Notes under the pieces: generated by a model
What the model was told of the DNA's origin: nothing
Seen by the model: the letters and a program-made list of their open reading frames with translations, nothing else
Database searches by the model: none
Position numbers and translations under genes: made by a program
Part shown: positions 17,868-28,890 of the stretch, piece by piece
Layout of the letters: every line of letters starts with the position of its first letter
How positions within the stretch are numbered: the first letter of the stretch is position 1
Source of the DNA: Fibrobacter succinogenes
GTDB taxonomy: Bacteria > Fibrobacterota > Fibrobacteria > Fibrobacterales > Fibrobacteraceae
Assembly: GCA_902791475.1 (NCBI GenBank)
Contig: CADAWC010000010.1
Coordinates: 1-64,000 of the forward strand
Direction of reading: 5' to 3'
DNA length: 64,000 nt

Positions 17868-17984
17868 TTAAAATGGAAGATGTGCCGACAATTCAGGATA
17901 ATTAATAATGAGGACACTCCCAGCCATGAAAATGGCTAGAATCGAAATCGCAATGCCTACAAAAATCAATAAGTTCTTAGTCAC
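17868..17984 (-). CDS. Small single-pass membrane peptide (38 residues), candidate
   Basis: A GTG-started frame whose GTGA overlaps the stop of the LysM gene encodes [18 protein letters not shown], then [20 protein letters not shown]. This is one hydrophobic helix (about residues 4-28) with a short polar tail. It stops 14 bases before the histidine kinase start. The position, the overlap with the upstream stop and the coherent hydrophobic helix suggest a real gene. There is no strong Shine-Dalgarno sequence, so translation would depend on coupling. Small peptides in this position can modulate a sensor kinase, but nothing here proves that. Confidence 0.5.
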   Translation of the reverse strand: MTKNLLIFVGIAISILAIFMAGSVLIINYPELSAHLPF

Positions 17985-19135
17985 TGTGCCAAGTTCGCCT
18001 GATGAGTTATAGAAACTTTATTTCCAATTTCAATGCGGCGGCTGTTCGAATAGACTTCACGAACAAGCACTGTAGATTCGTTGTCGGTCGCTCTTGCGAT
18101 AACGCCTCGTCCAAGGAGTCTCGGCGGGAGACCTGCATCGGACTTGTCTTCTTCCCAGATTGCAATGGCATCGCCGGTATTGTATCCTTGCTTGGCGCCT
18201 TTGTCCACCATAACATAGGCATAAGCGCCAATGATGAGCATCGGGTCCATCGTGTAGCGCAGCATTGCCATTTCTTCGAGCTTTGCTTCGGGAACAGCGG
18301 TGTAGCCCGTAACGTTCAAAATGTTAAGTGGCTGTTTTAAACGTGCCTTGGCATGGTCGAGCTTGATTTCTCTAAAGCTTTGGACAATCTTTGCTCTCGA
18401 AAGTGTATCGCCAATAGCGGTAATCTTTGCATATCCCGTGAGTCTTACTAGTGCATAGTTATCAAAGCTCTTGCCCTTGTGGGTTGGGACTTCAATGGCG
18501 CGTGCGTCCAGGATTTCGATGAGGTCACCTTTCTTGAGGTTTGCATCAGTTTTGCGGCCGATACCTACGACAACTTCGGATTCCGGGATATGGATAATCG
18601 GTTCCTTCTTTTCTCCTGTGCGGATAGTGAAGAAGCGGGTATCCTTCTTGATGGAATCGAGCGAATAGATCTCGGGGGCGAGAATCTGGTAGTAGCCGTT
18701 GAAAATCTTCGGTGCCGGACGCTTTTTATAAAGGTAAGTGTCTGCGAGTTTCTTCTTTTTGTGCTTCTTATCCTTGTCGCGGAGGTTCCCGAGCATGTTC
18801 TCGAACTGGCCGTTGCGGGCGTCTTTTTCGTCGCAGCCCACAGAGGTAATGCCCTTCGGCAAGTTGGAATCGGCGACAGCGGCTTCGCACGGCTTTGTTT
18901 TCGGGAGGCGGTAACCTTCATCGATTCCATCGCCTAGGTAAATGGAGTCGCCCGGATAAATCCAGTGCGGGTCTTCAATGTGCCTATTATTTTCCCACAG
19001 ATCCGGCCAAGCGAACGGATCGTTTAAAAATTCGGCGCTCAAGTCCCAAAGGGTGTCGCCCTTTTTAACCACATAGGCAGATGCAATCAGAGCCGAAAGA
19101 CCAAGACAGATCGAAGCACATTTTAAAAATCGCAT
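17981..19135 (-). CDS. LysM-domain exported protein
   Basis: 384 residues from [13 protein letters not shown] signal peptide ends near SALIASA. It is followed at once by a LysM domain ([16 protein letters not shown] ... IYPGDSIYL, residues about 21-68), which binds peptidoglycan or chitin-like glycans. A Lys-rich linker ([14 protein letters not shown]) leads to a C-terminal region with beta-strand patterns ([42 protein letters not shown]) seen in other bacterial LysM proteins of unknown role. An upstream in-frame start would add 52 residues but lacks sense as an export signal. It opens the envelope-signalling block shared with the kinase and regulator. Confidence 0.88.
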   Translation of the reverse strand: MRFLKCASICLGLSALIASAYVVKKGDTLWDLSAEFLNDPFAWPDLWENNRHIEDPHWIYPGDSIYLGDGIDEGYRLPKTKPCEAAVADSNLPKGITSVGCDEKDARNGQFENMLGNLRDKDKKHKKKKLADTYLYKKRPAPKIFNGYYQILAPEIYSLDSIKKDTRFFTIRTGEKKEPIIHIPESEVVVGIGRKTDANLKKGDLIEILDARAIEVPTHKGKSFDNYALVRLTGYAKITAIGDTLSRAKIVQSFREIKLDHAKARLKQPLNILNVTGYTAVPEAKLEEMAMLRYTMDPMLIIGAYAYVMVDKGAKQGYNTGDAIAIWEEDKSDAGLPPRLLGRGVIARATDNESTVLVREVYSNSRRIEIGNKVSITHQANLAQ

Positions 19136-19175
19136 ACTATTCCCTAAGCAAAATTTTTGGTATTTGTTAAATAAT

Positions 19176-20570
19176 TTAATCTTTTCTTTGCTTAAAAGTG
19201 GGCGTTTTTTGCACAAAATGAGGAATATCACCCATATTCGCACGTGTCGGGCGTTCTTTCGGGCGCTGGATATTGCGGGAACGGTGTGCAAGGGCGGGGT
19301 TTTGGCCCAAAATGCCTACTCTATCCGGCACGAACAAGAAAAGAATTTCAAAAGTGCCACGTCCCGGTTCCATGTAGAGCGGGATGTTCTTGCGGAGCAT
19401 ATAGCCTTCGTTACGGAATGCCTTGATAGCTTTGGAGGCGGTTTCGAGGTTACCGGTCTGGAGGAGAATGCGTTCGGGGCGAGAACCGGCGAGCGTCTGC
19501 ACCATTTCGGAATTGATTGTGTCGTTCATGCCCAGGTTCAGGTAGAACGTCCAGCGGCCTTCGGCGTTATCGCTCTTCGAGAAAAATTTCGAGATGAAAT
19601 TGGCGTCCAAATGGCTGCGGTGGAATCGCATGTTCTGCGTGGCGAGGTTACGGATGTTCAGCTTGGAAGACTGCATGGCGGATTCGCGGCAGTCAAGCGC
19701 TTCGACCTGCTTAAAGAACGGGGCGAGCGATGCTGAAACGTAAGATGGGCCCGAGCAGAATTCGAAGAAACGGTCTTCACGGTTCGGGTGGATGGCGTCC
19801 TTGATGCGCACGGGGAGGTTTAACCATGCATCCTTGATGCGCGGTGTCCAGTCGAGGACGTGCATGCTAAAGCCGGTCGAGGCAATTGGCATAAAGCTGC
19901 TGCCGAAGGAGCATTTGGATTCGACCTTCATGCCCTGTGCATCGGCGGGGTCAAAGAGGCGATCCGGCAAACACTGGATCTGGTGGCAGCTGATGACTTC
20001 GGGGCAGCTGCGTTCGATAAAGTCCACAAACGTCTTGTAGCCGTGTGCCGAAATCTTGCCTTTGACATTCACTTGTACGAGGAGAGCAAAGCGCCCGTCG
20101 CCCGTGGCGCGGAACCAAATTTGGCGCAAAGCCTTTTTGAAGATGCGCAAATGTTCCTTGTGGAGCTGTTCCAAAACGCGCTTCACGAGCTCGAGCGGCT
20201 TCATGTCGCGGGACGGTGCGTCAATGACCAGGTTTTCCTGGGCGCCGTGGTATTCCTTGATGATTCTCCAGTCAGAGTTTTCGGGTGTTGCGTCGGCGGT
20301 AAACCATGCCTGCAACTTTCCCGGAATGCGGTCGTTTTCCATCCATGCGGCAACTTGGGTCTTGATGTCGTCGAACGAAAGAATTTTGCGGACAACTGGC
20401 TTTTCGGCCTTTGCCTTCTTTTCTTCGAGTTCATCGTCCTTGCGGACATCGGATTTTCTGGAAGCGTGGAACTTGCCTCCGGCGAGGGGTTTGCCGATTC
20501 TGTTGCCCATGGTGTTACGAGCAATGCTCCCTTCGGAGCGGCGTGAAAAACGATTGTTCTGTTTGTACAT
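19176..20570 (-). CDS. Degenerate RumA/TrmA-type (RNA m5U) methyltransferase homologue
   Basis: 464 residues. The N-terminal 60 residues are basic and charged. The remainder follows the RlmD/TrmA fold. The SAM-site motif reads [19 protein letters not shown], where active enzymes have D-x-Y/F-C-G-x-G-x-F. The final domain aligns through [20 protein letters not shown] ... [20 protein letters not shown], but the catalytic S-C-N-P is Q-T-G-N and the D-P-P-R-x-G motif reads NLGMNDT. The usual nucleophilic Cys and the proton-handling motif are therefore missing, so it is unlikely to make m5U. It may be an RNA-binding or assembly factor. It lies 21 bases after the AEP/RepA-type gene and 40 bases before the LysM gene. 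Confidence 0.7.
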   Translation of the reverse strand: MYKQNNRFSRRSEGSIARNTMGNRIGKPLAGGKFHASRKSDVRKDDELEEKKAKAEKPVVRKILSFDDIKTQVAAWMENDRIPGKLQAWFTADATPENSDWRIIKEYHGAQENLVIDAPSRDMKPLELVKRVLEQLHKEHLRIFKKALRQIWFRATGDGRFALLVQVNVKGKISAHGYKTFVDFIERSCPEVISCHQIQCLPDRLFDPADAQGMKVESKCSFGSSFMPIASTGFSMHVLDWTPRIKDAWLNLPVRIKDAIHPNREDRFFEFCSGPSYVSASLAPFFKQVEALDCRESAMQSSKLNIRNLATQNMRFHRSHLDANFISKFFSKSDNAEGRWTFYLNLGMNDTINSEMVQTLAGSRPERILLQTGNLETASKAIKAFRNEGYMLRKNIPLYMEPGRGTFEILFLFVPDRVGILGQNPALAHRSRNIQRPKERPTRANMGDIPHFVQKTPTFKQRKD

Positions 20571-20591
20571 CTTTATAATCGTGTTGAATGT

Positions 20592-22364
20592 TTAAACTAC
20601 AAATCTAGGATAAATCCAGGAGCATTCGCGGGCGAGAGTCTTCGGGAATTCACGGAACGAGCCTTTAATCTGGTACGTGTTCAGGCTACCTTCAACCGGT
20701 GTGAGCGAAATGACGCTGTCGGCGCGGGATTCGAGATAGGGGTATTCGCCTATGTTCGTGGAAGTCACGACGGCGCAACCCGTGAGGGCTATAATTGAAT
20801 CGACCATTTGCATCAGAATCTGGTGTGGGGAGCCGCTGAGTCTTGAAGACTTCGGATTGTGCAAAACGGCAGAAATCGGGTCGATTACGACGACCTTGTA
20901 ATCGTGATTTTCGAGCTTTTTGGCGCCTTGAATGCGCTTCGCGATAAGCTGTGCGATTTCGAGCGGTGTTAGCGCTGTGCCGCGGAGGTTCAAGAAACCG
21001 AACTTGGGCGTGTTGGGTTGAAGATTGCGTTTTTCGCCAAGCAAAAAGAGACGGTTCAGGAACACGGACTTGGTGAGTTCCAAGTTGATGTACAGAACAT
21101 CGTTTTCGTTTGTCGTGTTGCCAAGCCAGTCTTCGCCGTGGCATATGGAAAGCGCCATGTCCATGAGCGCAAGCGACTTTCCGCTTTTCGGCGGGGCTGT
21201 GAACAAGAAAAATTCACCAGCGCGGAGCACATTCTCGATAATGGTAACGTCTTTTTTCGGGGCTTCTTCGCTATCGCTTGCGAGTTCCACGAGCGGCTTT
21301 CCGTCGAGCGAGTATTCCGCCCATTCGCGCCAATCCGTGAAGTTCTTGGCACCTTGTTCCAAAGCGATGAGGTACTGTTGCTTGCCATTGCGGAGCACGC
21401 CTGGCATGCGGACCATCTGGTTCGGGTTGCGGTTGCCGTCATCGACTTTAAAGCCTTGCGATTCAAGCGTCTGGAAAAGGAAGTCAACACGTTCCTTGTA
21501 TTCTTCCTGGTCGTGCGCTTCGATCTTGATCCAGGCCTGCACGGAGTTTGCGCCCGTGTTCACAAGGGCGGCGCAGGGGAGGTTCAATGCTTTGTAGTAA
21601 GCGAGCTGTTTGGCGAGCGTCATCTTCGGGTTGTCTACGACAACGTAACGATAATGCCAACTTTCGTCGGTGGCATCGGCTCCGCCTTTCACAGCGTTAA
21701 TTGTGAGGAGCGCTCCGTCCGGACCGTCGAGCTGCTTCATGATTTTCTTGAGCGCTTCGTCTTGCGCGATTATCTTCGAAACGATTTCGCGAGAACCCGA
21801 TGGCGTGTTCGAAATCTTGAATTCAACTGTTTCGTCGGGCTTGAACGTTGCCGCCAAGAGCTTTGCAAAGTCTTTGCGCCAGTCAGGGGCGGGCCATGGA
21901 ATCGAGAGCGCTTCGGGGTCAATTTTGAAGTTTTGCAATAGCTCAAGAGACTGGTTGTCGAGACCGAGCGCGATCATCTGCTGCATCATCGTTGCCGAAA
22001 GTGGCGAGATGACTGTTGGACCCATCGTAGCGTAGCCCGGAGCCATGCCCGGCTGTGCCTGGGCGGCTTGAGCCTGTGGAGCTTGTGCGGGTTGCGCAGC
22101 TGCTTGTGCGGCTGCCTTTTGTTCGGCTTCGCGTTCGGTACGGCGCTTTTCTTCGGAGAAGGCGTTGCGCAAAATCTTCTCGACATCGTCTGCCGAGAGC
22201 CCCTCGTCGCGAGCCTTGCCGCCGAGCTGGAATGTGGCGTCCATGAACGTCCAGCCTTCGTCAAGCGCGGCAACGCCGGCTTGGAACAAAGCCTTCTTCA
22301 GTTCATTCTGGTCGGCGAATTTGCTCTTTACGAAGTCGTTAAGAATTTTCTTTCCGTTTTCCAT
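20592..22364 (-). CDS. AEP-like primase fused to RepA-like ATPase
   Basis: 590 residues. The start is ATG 22362-22364 (MENGKKIL), 3 bases after GGAGGTG. Residues 1-75 are helical; an Ala/Gln/Pro linker follows (about 80-105). Residues about 155-350 resemble archaeo-eukaryotic primase/PrimPol domains: ALLTINAVKGG, YVVVDNP (acidic site), LVNTGANSVQAWIKI, and NPNQMVRMPGVLRNGKQQYL. The C-terminus is a RepA-type hexameric ATPase: intact P-loop APPKSGKS, VLYINLEL, Walker B VVVIDPISAVL, and a TSTNIGEYP switch. It follows thiC after 41 bases. Such fusions are usual in plasmid and phage replication modules, but no mobile gene is nearby. Confidence 0.65.
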   Translation of the reverse strand: MENGKKILNDFVKSKFADQNELKKALFQAGVAALDEGWTFMDATFQLGGKARDEGLSADDVEKILRNAFSEEKRRTEREAEQKAAAQAAAQPAQAPQAQAAQAQPGMAPGYATMGPTVISPLSATMMQQMIALGLDNQSLELLQNFKIDPEALSIPWPAPDWRKDFAKLLAATFKPDETVEFKISNTPSGSREIVSKIIAQDEALKKIMKQLDGPDGALLTINAVKGGADATDESWHYRYVVVDNPKMTLAKQLAYYKALNLPCAALVNTGANSVQAWIKIEAHDQEEYKERVDFLFQTLESQGFKVDDGNRNPNQMVRMPGVLRNGKQQYLIALEQGAKNFTDWREWAEYSLDGKPLVELASDSEEAPKKDVTIIENVLRAGEFFLFTAPPKSGKSLALMDMALSICHGEDWLGNTTNENDVLYINLELTKSVFLNRLFLLGEKRNLQPNTPKFGFLNLRGTALTPLEIAQLIAKRIQGAKKLENHDYKVVVIDPISAVLHNPKSSRLSGSPHQILMQMVDSIIALTGCAVVTSTNIGEYPYLESRADSVISLTPVEGSLNTYQIKGSFREFPKTLARECSWIYPRFVV

Positions 22365-22405
22365 GGACACCTCCAATTCTCTCGAGCGGTTTGGTGAGTT
22401 TCAGT

Positions 22406-24104
<1,699 letters not shown>

Positions 24105-24118
24105 AATATAGATAATTA

Positions 24119-24178
24119 AGTAGGAAGTAGGCGGTAGACAGTAGGAAGTAGACAGTAGGAAGTGGTTAGTGGTTAGGG
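24119..24178. repeat. GTAGGAAGTAGACAG array plus TGGTTAG units
   Basis: Several imperfect copies of GTAGGAAGTAG and GCGGTAGACAG, followed by GTGGTTAGTGGTTAG. It lies in the 300-base gap between thiC and the small gene at 24323. That gap also holds the TPP riboswitch, a small GGAGGA palindrome and an AT-rich stretch (24230-24310) in which I recognise nothing beyond a likely promoter region. Confidence 0.7.
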
Positions 24179-24187
24179 AGGAAAGCT

Positions 24188-24210
24188 GTCATCCTCCATT
24201 AGGAGGAGCC
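24188..24210. repeat. GTCATCCTCC palindrome
   Basis: TCCTCC - ATTA - GGAGGA preceded by GTCA. It is a variant of the GTCAT...palindrome family seen at 26023, 32879, 34250 and 38994. Confidence 0.55.
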
Positions 24211-24322
24211 TTACAGGGTCTTGTTGTAGTTAGAGACTTTTTTTGACGAAAAATGCAATTTTATTTTCGTGCAATAATTAGATTTTTTAGGTATTTTTTT
24301 TGAAAAATGCAAAGGAGAGTTT

Positions 24323-24496
24323 ATGTCGGAAAAAGAGATGAACAACCAAAGGGCGATCTATGCGCTTTCTGACCTGAGGATGTATGCGAGTTCGCATTCC
24401 TTGGATGCGATTGATTACGCTATTGAAGTTTTGCAAAAATTGGAAAATGCTGGGATTAAAAATCCGCTTAAATCATTAAAACCAGAGGAAAAGTAA
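24323..24496 (+). CDS. Small protein of 57 residues upstream of the NhaC antiporter
   Basis: ATG preceded by AAAGGAGAG with good spacing. It encodes MSEKEMNNQRAIYALSDLRM, then YASSHSLDAIDYAIEVLQKL, then a Lys-rich end KNPLKSLKPEEK. It is predicted cytoplasmic and largely helical, with no membrane segment. The stop is 3 bases before the antiporter ATG, and the antiporter's Shine-Dalgarno (AGAGGAAAAG) lies inside its last codons, so the two are one operon. I do not recognise the family. Placement suggests a regulatory or accessory role for the transporter. Confidence 0.7.
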   Translation: MSEKEMNNQRAIYALSDLRMYASSHSLDAIDYAIEVLQKLENAGIKNPLKSLKPEEK

Positions 24497-24499
24497 TTT

Positions 24500-26020
24500 A
24501 TGGAACAGGCCACAAATACAATAATGGCTTATGGAACTTTTTGGGCGCTTGTGCCTGCACTTGTCGCAATTATTCTTGCCCTTGTGAGTAAAGAAGTTTA
24601 TTCATCGCTTTTTTTAGGCGTCATTGTCGGTGGGCTTCTTCTTTGTCAGGGGACAGGCTCGGGATTCATTGATGCCGTTTTCAAGAACGGCTTGATTGCG
24701 AAGGTCGCTGACCCTTATAACGTGGGCATTCTCGTGTTCTTGGTTATGTTGGGTGCTATGGTTGCGCTCATGAACAGGGCAGGAGGCTCTGCCGCTTTTG
24801 GCAACTGGGCTAAGATGCATATCAAGTCAAAAATTGGTGCGCAGATTGCAACGATTTGCTTTGGCATCTTGATTTTTATTGATGATTATTTCAACTGCCT
24901 TACGGTGGGTAGCGTGATGCGCCCGGTAACAGACCGCTTCAAGGTGAGCCATGAAAAACTCGCGTACCTGATTGACTCTACCGCGGCTCCGATTTGCATT
25001 ATTGCACCGATTAGCTCGTGGGCTGCTGCAGTTTCGGGATTCGTGGAAGGCGAGGATGGCCTTACGCTATTCATCAAGGCAATCCCGTTTAATTTTTATG
25101 CGTTATTGACAATTCTTACGTTGTTCTTGGTTGTCGTTTGGAATGTGAATATCGGTCCGATGAAAAAGCATGAAATGCATACAAATGCTGTTGGCGGGAA
25201 TTTGGAAGACTTGAATTTTACATCGACGAAAGGCAGAGTTTTGGATCTTGTGATGCCGATTGCATCTTTGATTGTGTTCTGCGTATTCGGCATGATTTAT
25301 ACGGGTGGTTATTTTGCATCGGGCGATGCGGCGAAAGGCTTTGTCGATGCGTTCGCTTCTAGCGATGCGTCTGTCGGTCTTGCGATTGGTTCGTTTGGCG
25401 CATTTGTCTTTACCGTTTGTTTCTATATGAGTCGTCGCGTATTGCGCTTCGGCCACTGCATGGCTTGCTTGCCGGATGGCTTTAAGGCTATGGTTCCTGC
25501 AATTTTGATTCTTGCTTTGGCATGGACGCTTAAGGGCACGACGGATGCGCTTGGTGCAAAGGAATTTGTGGCAGGCCTTGTGAAGGGTGGTGCCGCGGGA
25601 TTCATGAACTTTATGCCTGCGATTATCTTTGTGATTGCGGCTTTCCTCGCTTTTGCTACGGGTACTTCTTGGGGTACGTTCGGCATCCTCATCCCGATTG
25701 TCGTCGCGGCGTTTGGCGGCGTGGATTACAGCCTCATGGTTATCTCGATTTCGGCTTGCATGGCGGGTGCCGTTTGCGGTGACCACAGTTCTCCGATTTC
25801 GGATACGACGATTATGGCAAGTGCGGGTGCAGAATGCAATCACGTGAATCACGTCAATACGCAAATCCCGTATGTGCTTATTGTGGCTGCGATTTCATTT
25901 GTCACCTACATTATCGCAGGCTTCACTCGTAGCGCAGTACTTTCGCTCTTGTTCGGCTTTGTACTGACCTTCGGTACGCTCGTGATGATTAAAAAGCGTG
26001 CCAAGAAGGATGGTGAATAA
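24500..26020 (+). CDS. NhaC-family Na+/H+ (or organic ion/H+) antiporter
   Basis: 506 residues with about 11-12 membrane helices. It opens with FWALVPALVAIILALVSKEVYSSLFLGV and carries the NhaC-family charged core FGILIFIDDYFNCLTVGSVMRP, then DSTAAPICIIAPISSWAAAV. The second half contains FATGTSWGTFGILIPI and GDHSSPISDTTIMASAGAECNHVNHV. These motifs define the Na_H_antiporter family, which includes Na+/H+ and malate-Na+/lactate-H+ exchangers. It is translated together with a 57-residue protein. The stop lies 2 bases before a palindromic repeat that also ends the convergent gene. Confidence 0.9.
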   Translation: MEQATNTIMAYGTFWALVPALVAIILALVSKEVYSSLFLGVIVGGLLLCQGTGSGFIDAVFKNGLIAKVADPYNVGILVFLVMLGAMVALMNRAGGSAAFGNWAKMHIKSKIGAQIATICFGILIFIDDYFNCLTVGSVMRPVTDRFKVSHEKLAYLIDSTAAPICIIAPISSWAAAVSGFVEGEDGLTLFIKAIPFNFYALLTILTLFLVVVWNVNIGPMKKHEMHTNAVGGNLEDLNFTSTKGRVLDLVMPIASLIVFCVFGMIYTGGYFASGDAAKGFVDAFASSDASVGLAIGSFGAFVFTVCFYMSRRVLRFGHCMACLPDGFKAMVPAILILALAWTLKGTTDALGAKEFVAGLVKGGAAGFMNFMPAIIFVIAAFLAFATGTSWGTFGILIPIVVAAFGGVDYSLMVISISACMAGAVCGDHSSPISDTTIMASAGAECNHVNHVNTQIPYVLIVAAISFVTYIIAGFTRSAVLSLLFGFVLTFGTLVMIKKRAKKDGE

Positions 26021-26022
26021 TT

Positions 26023-26051
26023 TGTCATTCCCGATTTAATCGGGAATCTCC
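26023..26051. repeat. GTCATTCCCG palindrome between convergent genes
   Basis: TGTCATTCCCGAT - TTA - ATCGGGAATCTCC. The arms ATTCCCGAT/ATCGGGAAT are perfect. It supplies the stop codon and last residues (GDSRLNRE) of the EamA gene on the minus strand. Other copies: 32879, 34250, 38994; related GC-rich versions at 9763 and 39042. Confidence 0.85.
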
Positions 26052-26963
26052 TTTGCGTTTTATATTGACTTGTGCAAGGATGACGGCTGTAAACATTAGC
26101 ACGCAGCCGATTCCTTCTTGAAGGGTGAATCGCTCACCGAGCATCACCCATCCAGAAATCACGGAAAATACAGATTCAAGGCTCATCAATAGCGATGCTA
26201 TGGTGGGCCTTAATTTGTTTTGCGCGACAATTTGCAATGTGAACGCCACACCGCTCGAAAGAATGGCGGCGTACAAAAGCGGAATCCACGGCTTGAAATG
26301 CGAATAGACGTCTATCACCGTGCCAAACCCCGCAAAATTTCCTTTCAAGTCCACGAAAAACATCGGGAAAATGGAAAGTGTCGCAACTACGAGAAACTGT
26401 ATTGCCGAAAGTCGCACATTGTCCATGTAAGGGCCGTACTTTCCGACGACGAGAATGTGTGCCGCAAAGGCGAGTGCGCACAAGAGCAGAATCGTATCAG
26501 AAACCTCGATTGAAAAATCGCCCTTGATGCAGAGCAGGTAAAGCCCTACGACTGTAATGGCGACGCAGAGCCAAATCTTTGGGGAAATCTTCTTGCCAAA
26601 AAATGTGCTTAGAATCGGAACGAAAATAATGTAGCACGCGGTCAGGAACCCAGCCTTCCCGGCTGAACATCCGAGAAAAAGCCCTGTCTGTTGCAAGTTC
26701 ATTGCAAAGAAAAGCGTAAGCCCGCAGAAAAGTCCTGCTTTCCAGAGAGCTCTGTTTTCTTCTTTAGTTTTCGGTTTTCTAGGACTTTTGTTGAATTTGT
26801 CCAATACCTTCGCCAGTCCGAAAAGGACTCCTGTGGCGATGAAATTTCGCATGCACACGAAAGCGAACGGGCCGACGTCGTTCCCTTCGATTTGAGCGAC
26901 AAATGTGGATCCCCACAGAAATGCCGCCAGTACCATTAAAAAACTATATCCAATATTTGCCAT
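26025..26963 (-). CDS. EamA-family (DMT) transporter
   Basis: 312 residues with ten membrane helices in two EamA repeats: LMVLAAFLWGSTFVAQIEG opens the first and LLCALAFAAHILVVGKY the second. It is a drug/metabolite exporter family member; the substrate is unknown. The last residues (KGDSRLNRE) are encoded entirely by the GTCATTCCCG palindrome, which shows that the element replaced or extended the original C-terminus. The ATG lacks a Shine-Dalgarno sequence; TATTTT lies 9 bases upstream. Confidence 0.88.
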   Translation of the reverse strand: MANIGYSFLMVLAAFLWGSTFVAQIEGNDVGPFAFVCMRNFIATGVLFGLAKVLDKFNKSPRKPKTKEENRALWKAGLFCGLTLFFAMNLQQTGLFLGCSAGKAGFLTACYIIFVPILSTFFGKKISPKIWLCVAITVVGLYLLCIKGDFSIEVSDTILLLCALAFAAHILVVGKYGPYMDNVRLSAIQFLVVATLSIFPMFFVDLKGNFAGFGTVIDVYSHFKPWIPLLYAAILSSGVAFTLQIVAQNKLRPTIASLLMSLESVFSVISGWVMLGERFTLQEGIGCVLMFTAVILAQVNIKRKGDSRLNRE

Positions 26964-27045
26964 TCTAGCGTAAAAATAGAAATGCTTGTCAAAGATTGTT
27001 CTGTCTAAGCCCTAAGTTCAATAACCTTATATTGCCACTATTTCC

Positions 27046-27074
27046 TCACGTCTCTCGTCTCTCGTCTCTCGTCT
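27046..27074. repeat. TCTCGTC tandem repeat upstream of glnS
   Basis: Four near-perfect copies of CGTCTCT/CTCGTCT in tandem. It is the same word as in the gene-end elements at 29948, 30606, 56849 and 57871, but here it lies in the glnS leader region rather than after a stop codon. Confidence 0.75.
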
Positions 27075-27116
27075 ATTTTCTAAATTTCCCTCGTAAAATT
27101 TTAAAAGGACCCAGTT

Positions 27117-28784
27117 ATGGAAATCCCCGAATCTTCGAATTTTATTCAGGACATTATCGTTAACGACCTCCAAACCGGCAAGCGCGATCACGTGCTGACG
27201 CGTTTCCCGCCTGAACCGAACGGCTACATTCACATTGGACACGCCAAGTCCATCTGCTTGAACTTCGGCACTGCCAAAAAGTTCGGCGGCTTTACGAACC
27301 TCCGCTTCGACGACACGAACCCGACCAAGGAAGATGTGGAATATGTCGATTCCATCCGCGAAGACGTGAAGTGGCTCGGCTTTGAATGGAAAGAAGAATT
27401 TTTCGCAAGCGACTACTACGACCAGATTTACGCCTTTGCCGAAAAGATGATTGAAATGGGCAAGGCTTACGTCGAAGATTTGACTCGCGACGAAATGCAG
27501 GAATACCGCGGCAACGATGCTGGTAAGCCCTCTCGCCCGAGCCCCTACCGCGACCGCAGCGTTGAAGAGAACATGAAGCTCTTCCACGAAATGCGCGATG
27601 GCAAGTATGCCGACGGTGAAAAGTGCCTCCGTGCCAAGGTCGACCTCGCAAGCCCGAACATGAACATGCGCGACCCGGTCATCTACCGTATCAAGCATTG
27701 CACGCACCATCGCACTGGCGACAAGTGGTGCATCTACCCGATGTACGACTTTGCCCACCCGATCAGCGACTGGATCGAAGGCATCACGCACTCCATCTGC
27801 ACGCTCGAGTTCGAAGCCCACCGTCCGCTTTATGACTGGTTCCTCATTGAACTTGGTTTGCAGAACCGTCCGCAGCAGATTGAATTTGCTCGCTTGAACC
27901 TCACGTACACGATGATGAGTAAGAGGAAGCTCCTCGAACTTGTGCAGACAAAGGCTGTGCTTGGCTGGAACGACCCGCGTATGCCGACCGTTTGCGGTTT
28001 CCGCCGCCGTGGCTTTACCCCGAGTTCCATCCGCGAGTTCTGCAGCCGCATCGGTGTTTCCAAGGCCGACTCCATGGTCGACGTGAACCTCCTTTACTTC
28101 TGCATTCGCGAAGAATTGAACCAGACCGCTAACCGCGTGATGGCCGTGATTGATCCGGTCAAGCTCGTGATTGACAACTGGGAAGCGGGCAAGGTCGAAA
28201 TGATCGAAGTCGAGAACAACCCGAATGACCCGAACGCAGGAACCCGCAAGGTGCCGTTCAGCGGTGAACTCTACATCGAAGCTGACGACTTTATGGAAGA
28301 ACCGCCGAAGAAGTACTTCCGCTTGAAGCCGGAAGGCGAAGTCCGCCTCAAGGGCGCTTACTTTGTCACTTGCAAGAGCGTCGAAAAGGATGCCGACGGC
28401 AAGGTCAAGGTGATTCACTGCGTCTACGACCCGCTCAGCAAGGGTGGCGAATCTCCGGATGGCCGCAAGGTCAAGGGCACGATCCACTGGGTTTCTGCAG
28501 CACACGCTGTGGATGCCGAAGTGCGCCTCATTGATAACTTGTTCACGCTCGAAGATCCTGCTCAGGTCCCGGAAGGCGAAGACTGGCACGATTACCTGAA
28601 CCCGAACTCTATGGTCGTGAAGCAGGCCAAGGTGGAACCCGCTCTCGCCGATGCCAAGCTCGAAGACCGCTTCCAGTTCATGCGTCAGGGCTACTTCTGC
28701 CTCGATAGCGAAGACTCCAAGCCGGGTCACCTCGTGTTCAACAGAACTGTTGGTTTGAAGGATTCATTTAATCCAACAAAGTAA
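27117..28784 (+). CDS. glnS: Glutaminyl-tRNA synthetase
   Basis: 555 residues, the usual bacterial GlnS length. Class I signatures: [16 protein letters not shown] (HIGH at 39-42), and [11 protein letters not shown] for KMSKS. Other GlnS blocks are [17 protein letters not shown] and RPSPYRDRS. The C-terminal anticodon-binding beta barrels end with [19 protein letters not shown]. It charges tRNA-Gln directly. Codon use is strongly biased to C-ending codons, as for transketolase below, which suggests high expression. The bias also keeps long frames open on the opposite strand; those are not genes. A terminator follows at 28891. Confidence 0.97.
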   Translation: MEIPESSNFIQDIIVNDLQTGKRDHVLTRFPPEPNGYIHIGHAKSICLNFGTAKKFGGFTNLRFDDTNPTKEDVEYVDSIREDVKWLGFEWKEEFFASDYYDQIYAFAEKMIEMGKAYVEDLTRDEMQEYRGNDAGKPSRPSPYRDRSVEENMKLFHEMRDGKYADGEKCLRAKVDLASPNMNMRDPVIYRIKHCTHHRTGDKWCIYPMYDFAHPISDWIEGITHSICTLEFEAHRPLYDWFLIELGLQNRPQQIEFARLNLTYTMMSKRKLLELVQTKAVLGWNDPRMPTVCGFRRRGFTPSSIREFCSRIGVSKADSMVDVNLLYFCIREELNQTANRVMAVIDPVKLVIDNWEAGKVEMIEVENNPNDPNAGTRKVPFSGELYIEADDFMEEPPKKYFRLKPEGEVRLKGAYFVTCKSVEKDADGKVKVIHCVYDPLSKGGESPDGRKVKGTIHWVSAAHAVDAEVRLIDNLFTLEDPAQVPEGEDWHDYLNPNSMVVKQAKVEPALADAKLEDRFQFMRQGYFCLDSEDSKPGHLVFNRTVGLKDSFNPTK

Positions 28785-28790
28785 TTAAAT

Positions 28791-28877
28791 AGTAGGAAGT
28801 AGACAGTAGGCGGTAGGAAGGAATTGTAATTAGAACATTTCTATTACATTCCTAACCACTAATCACTAACCACTTAT
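28791..28877. repeat. Two stop-rich repeat stretches after glnS
   Basis: AGTAGGAAGTAGACAGTAGG followed by CGGTAGGAAGG (28791-28821), then CCTAACCACTAATCACTAACC (28851-28877). They begin 6 bases after the glnS stop and precede its terminator. Confidence 0.65.
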
Positions 28878-28890
28878 TACTGAATCTTAT

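Noticed and set aside
18979..19291. Longer N-terminus for the LysM protein (start at 19291)
   Set aside because: It would place 52 extra residues before an evident signal peptide and would overlap the upstream methyltransferase-like gene by more than 100 bases.
24119..24178. CRISPR-like array
   Set aside because: Repeat units are short, irregular and contiguous without unique spacers, and no cas gene is present.
27027..28730. 567-residue open frame antisense to glnS
   Set aside because: It lies exactly opposite a certain gene with strong C-ending codon bias, which leaves the reverse frame without stops. The translation has no recognisable domain or start signal.
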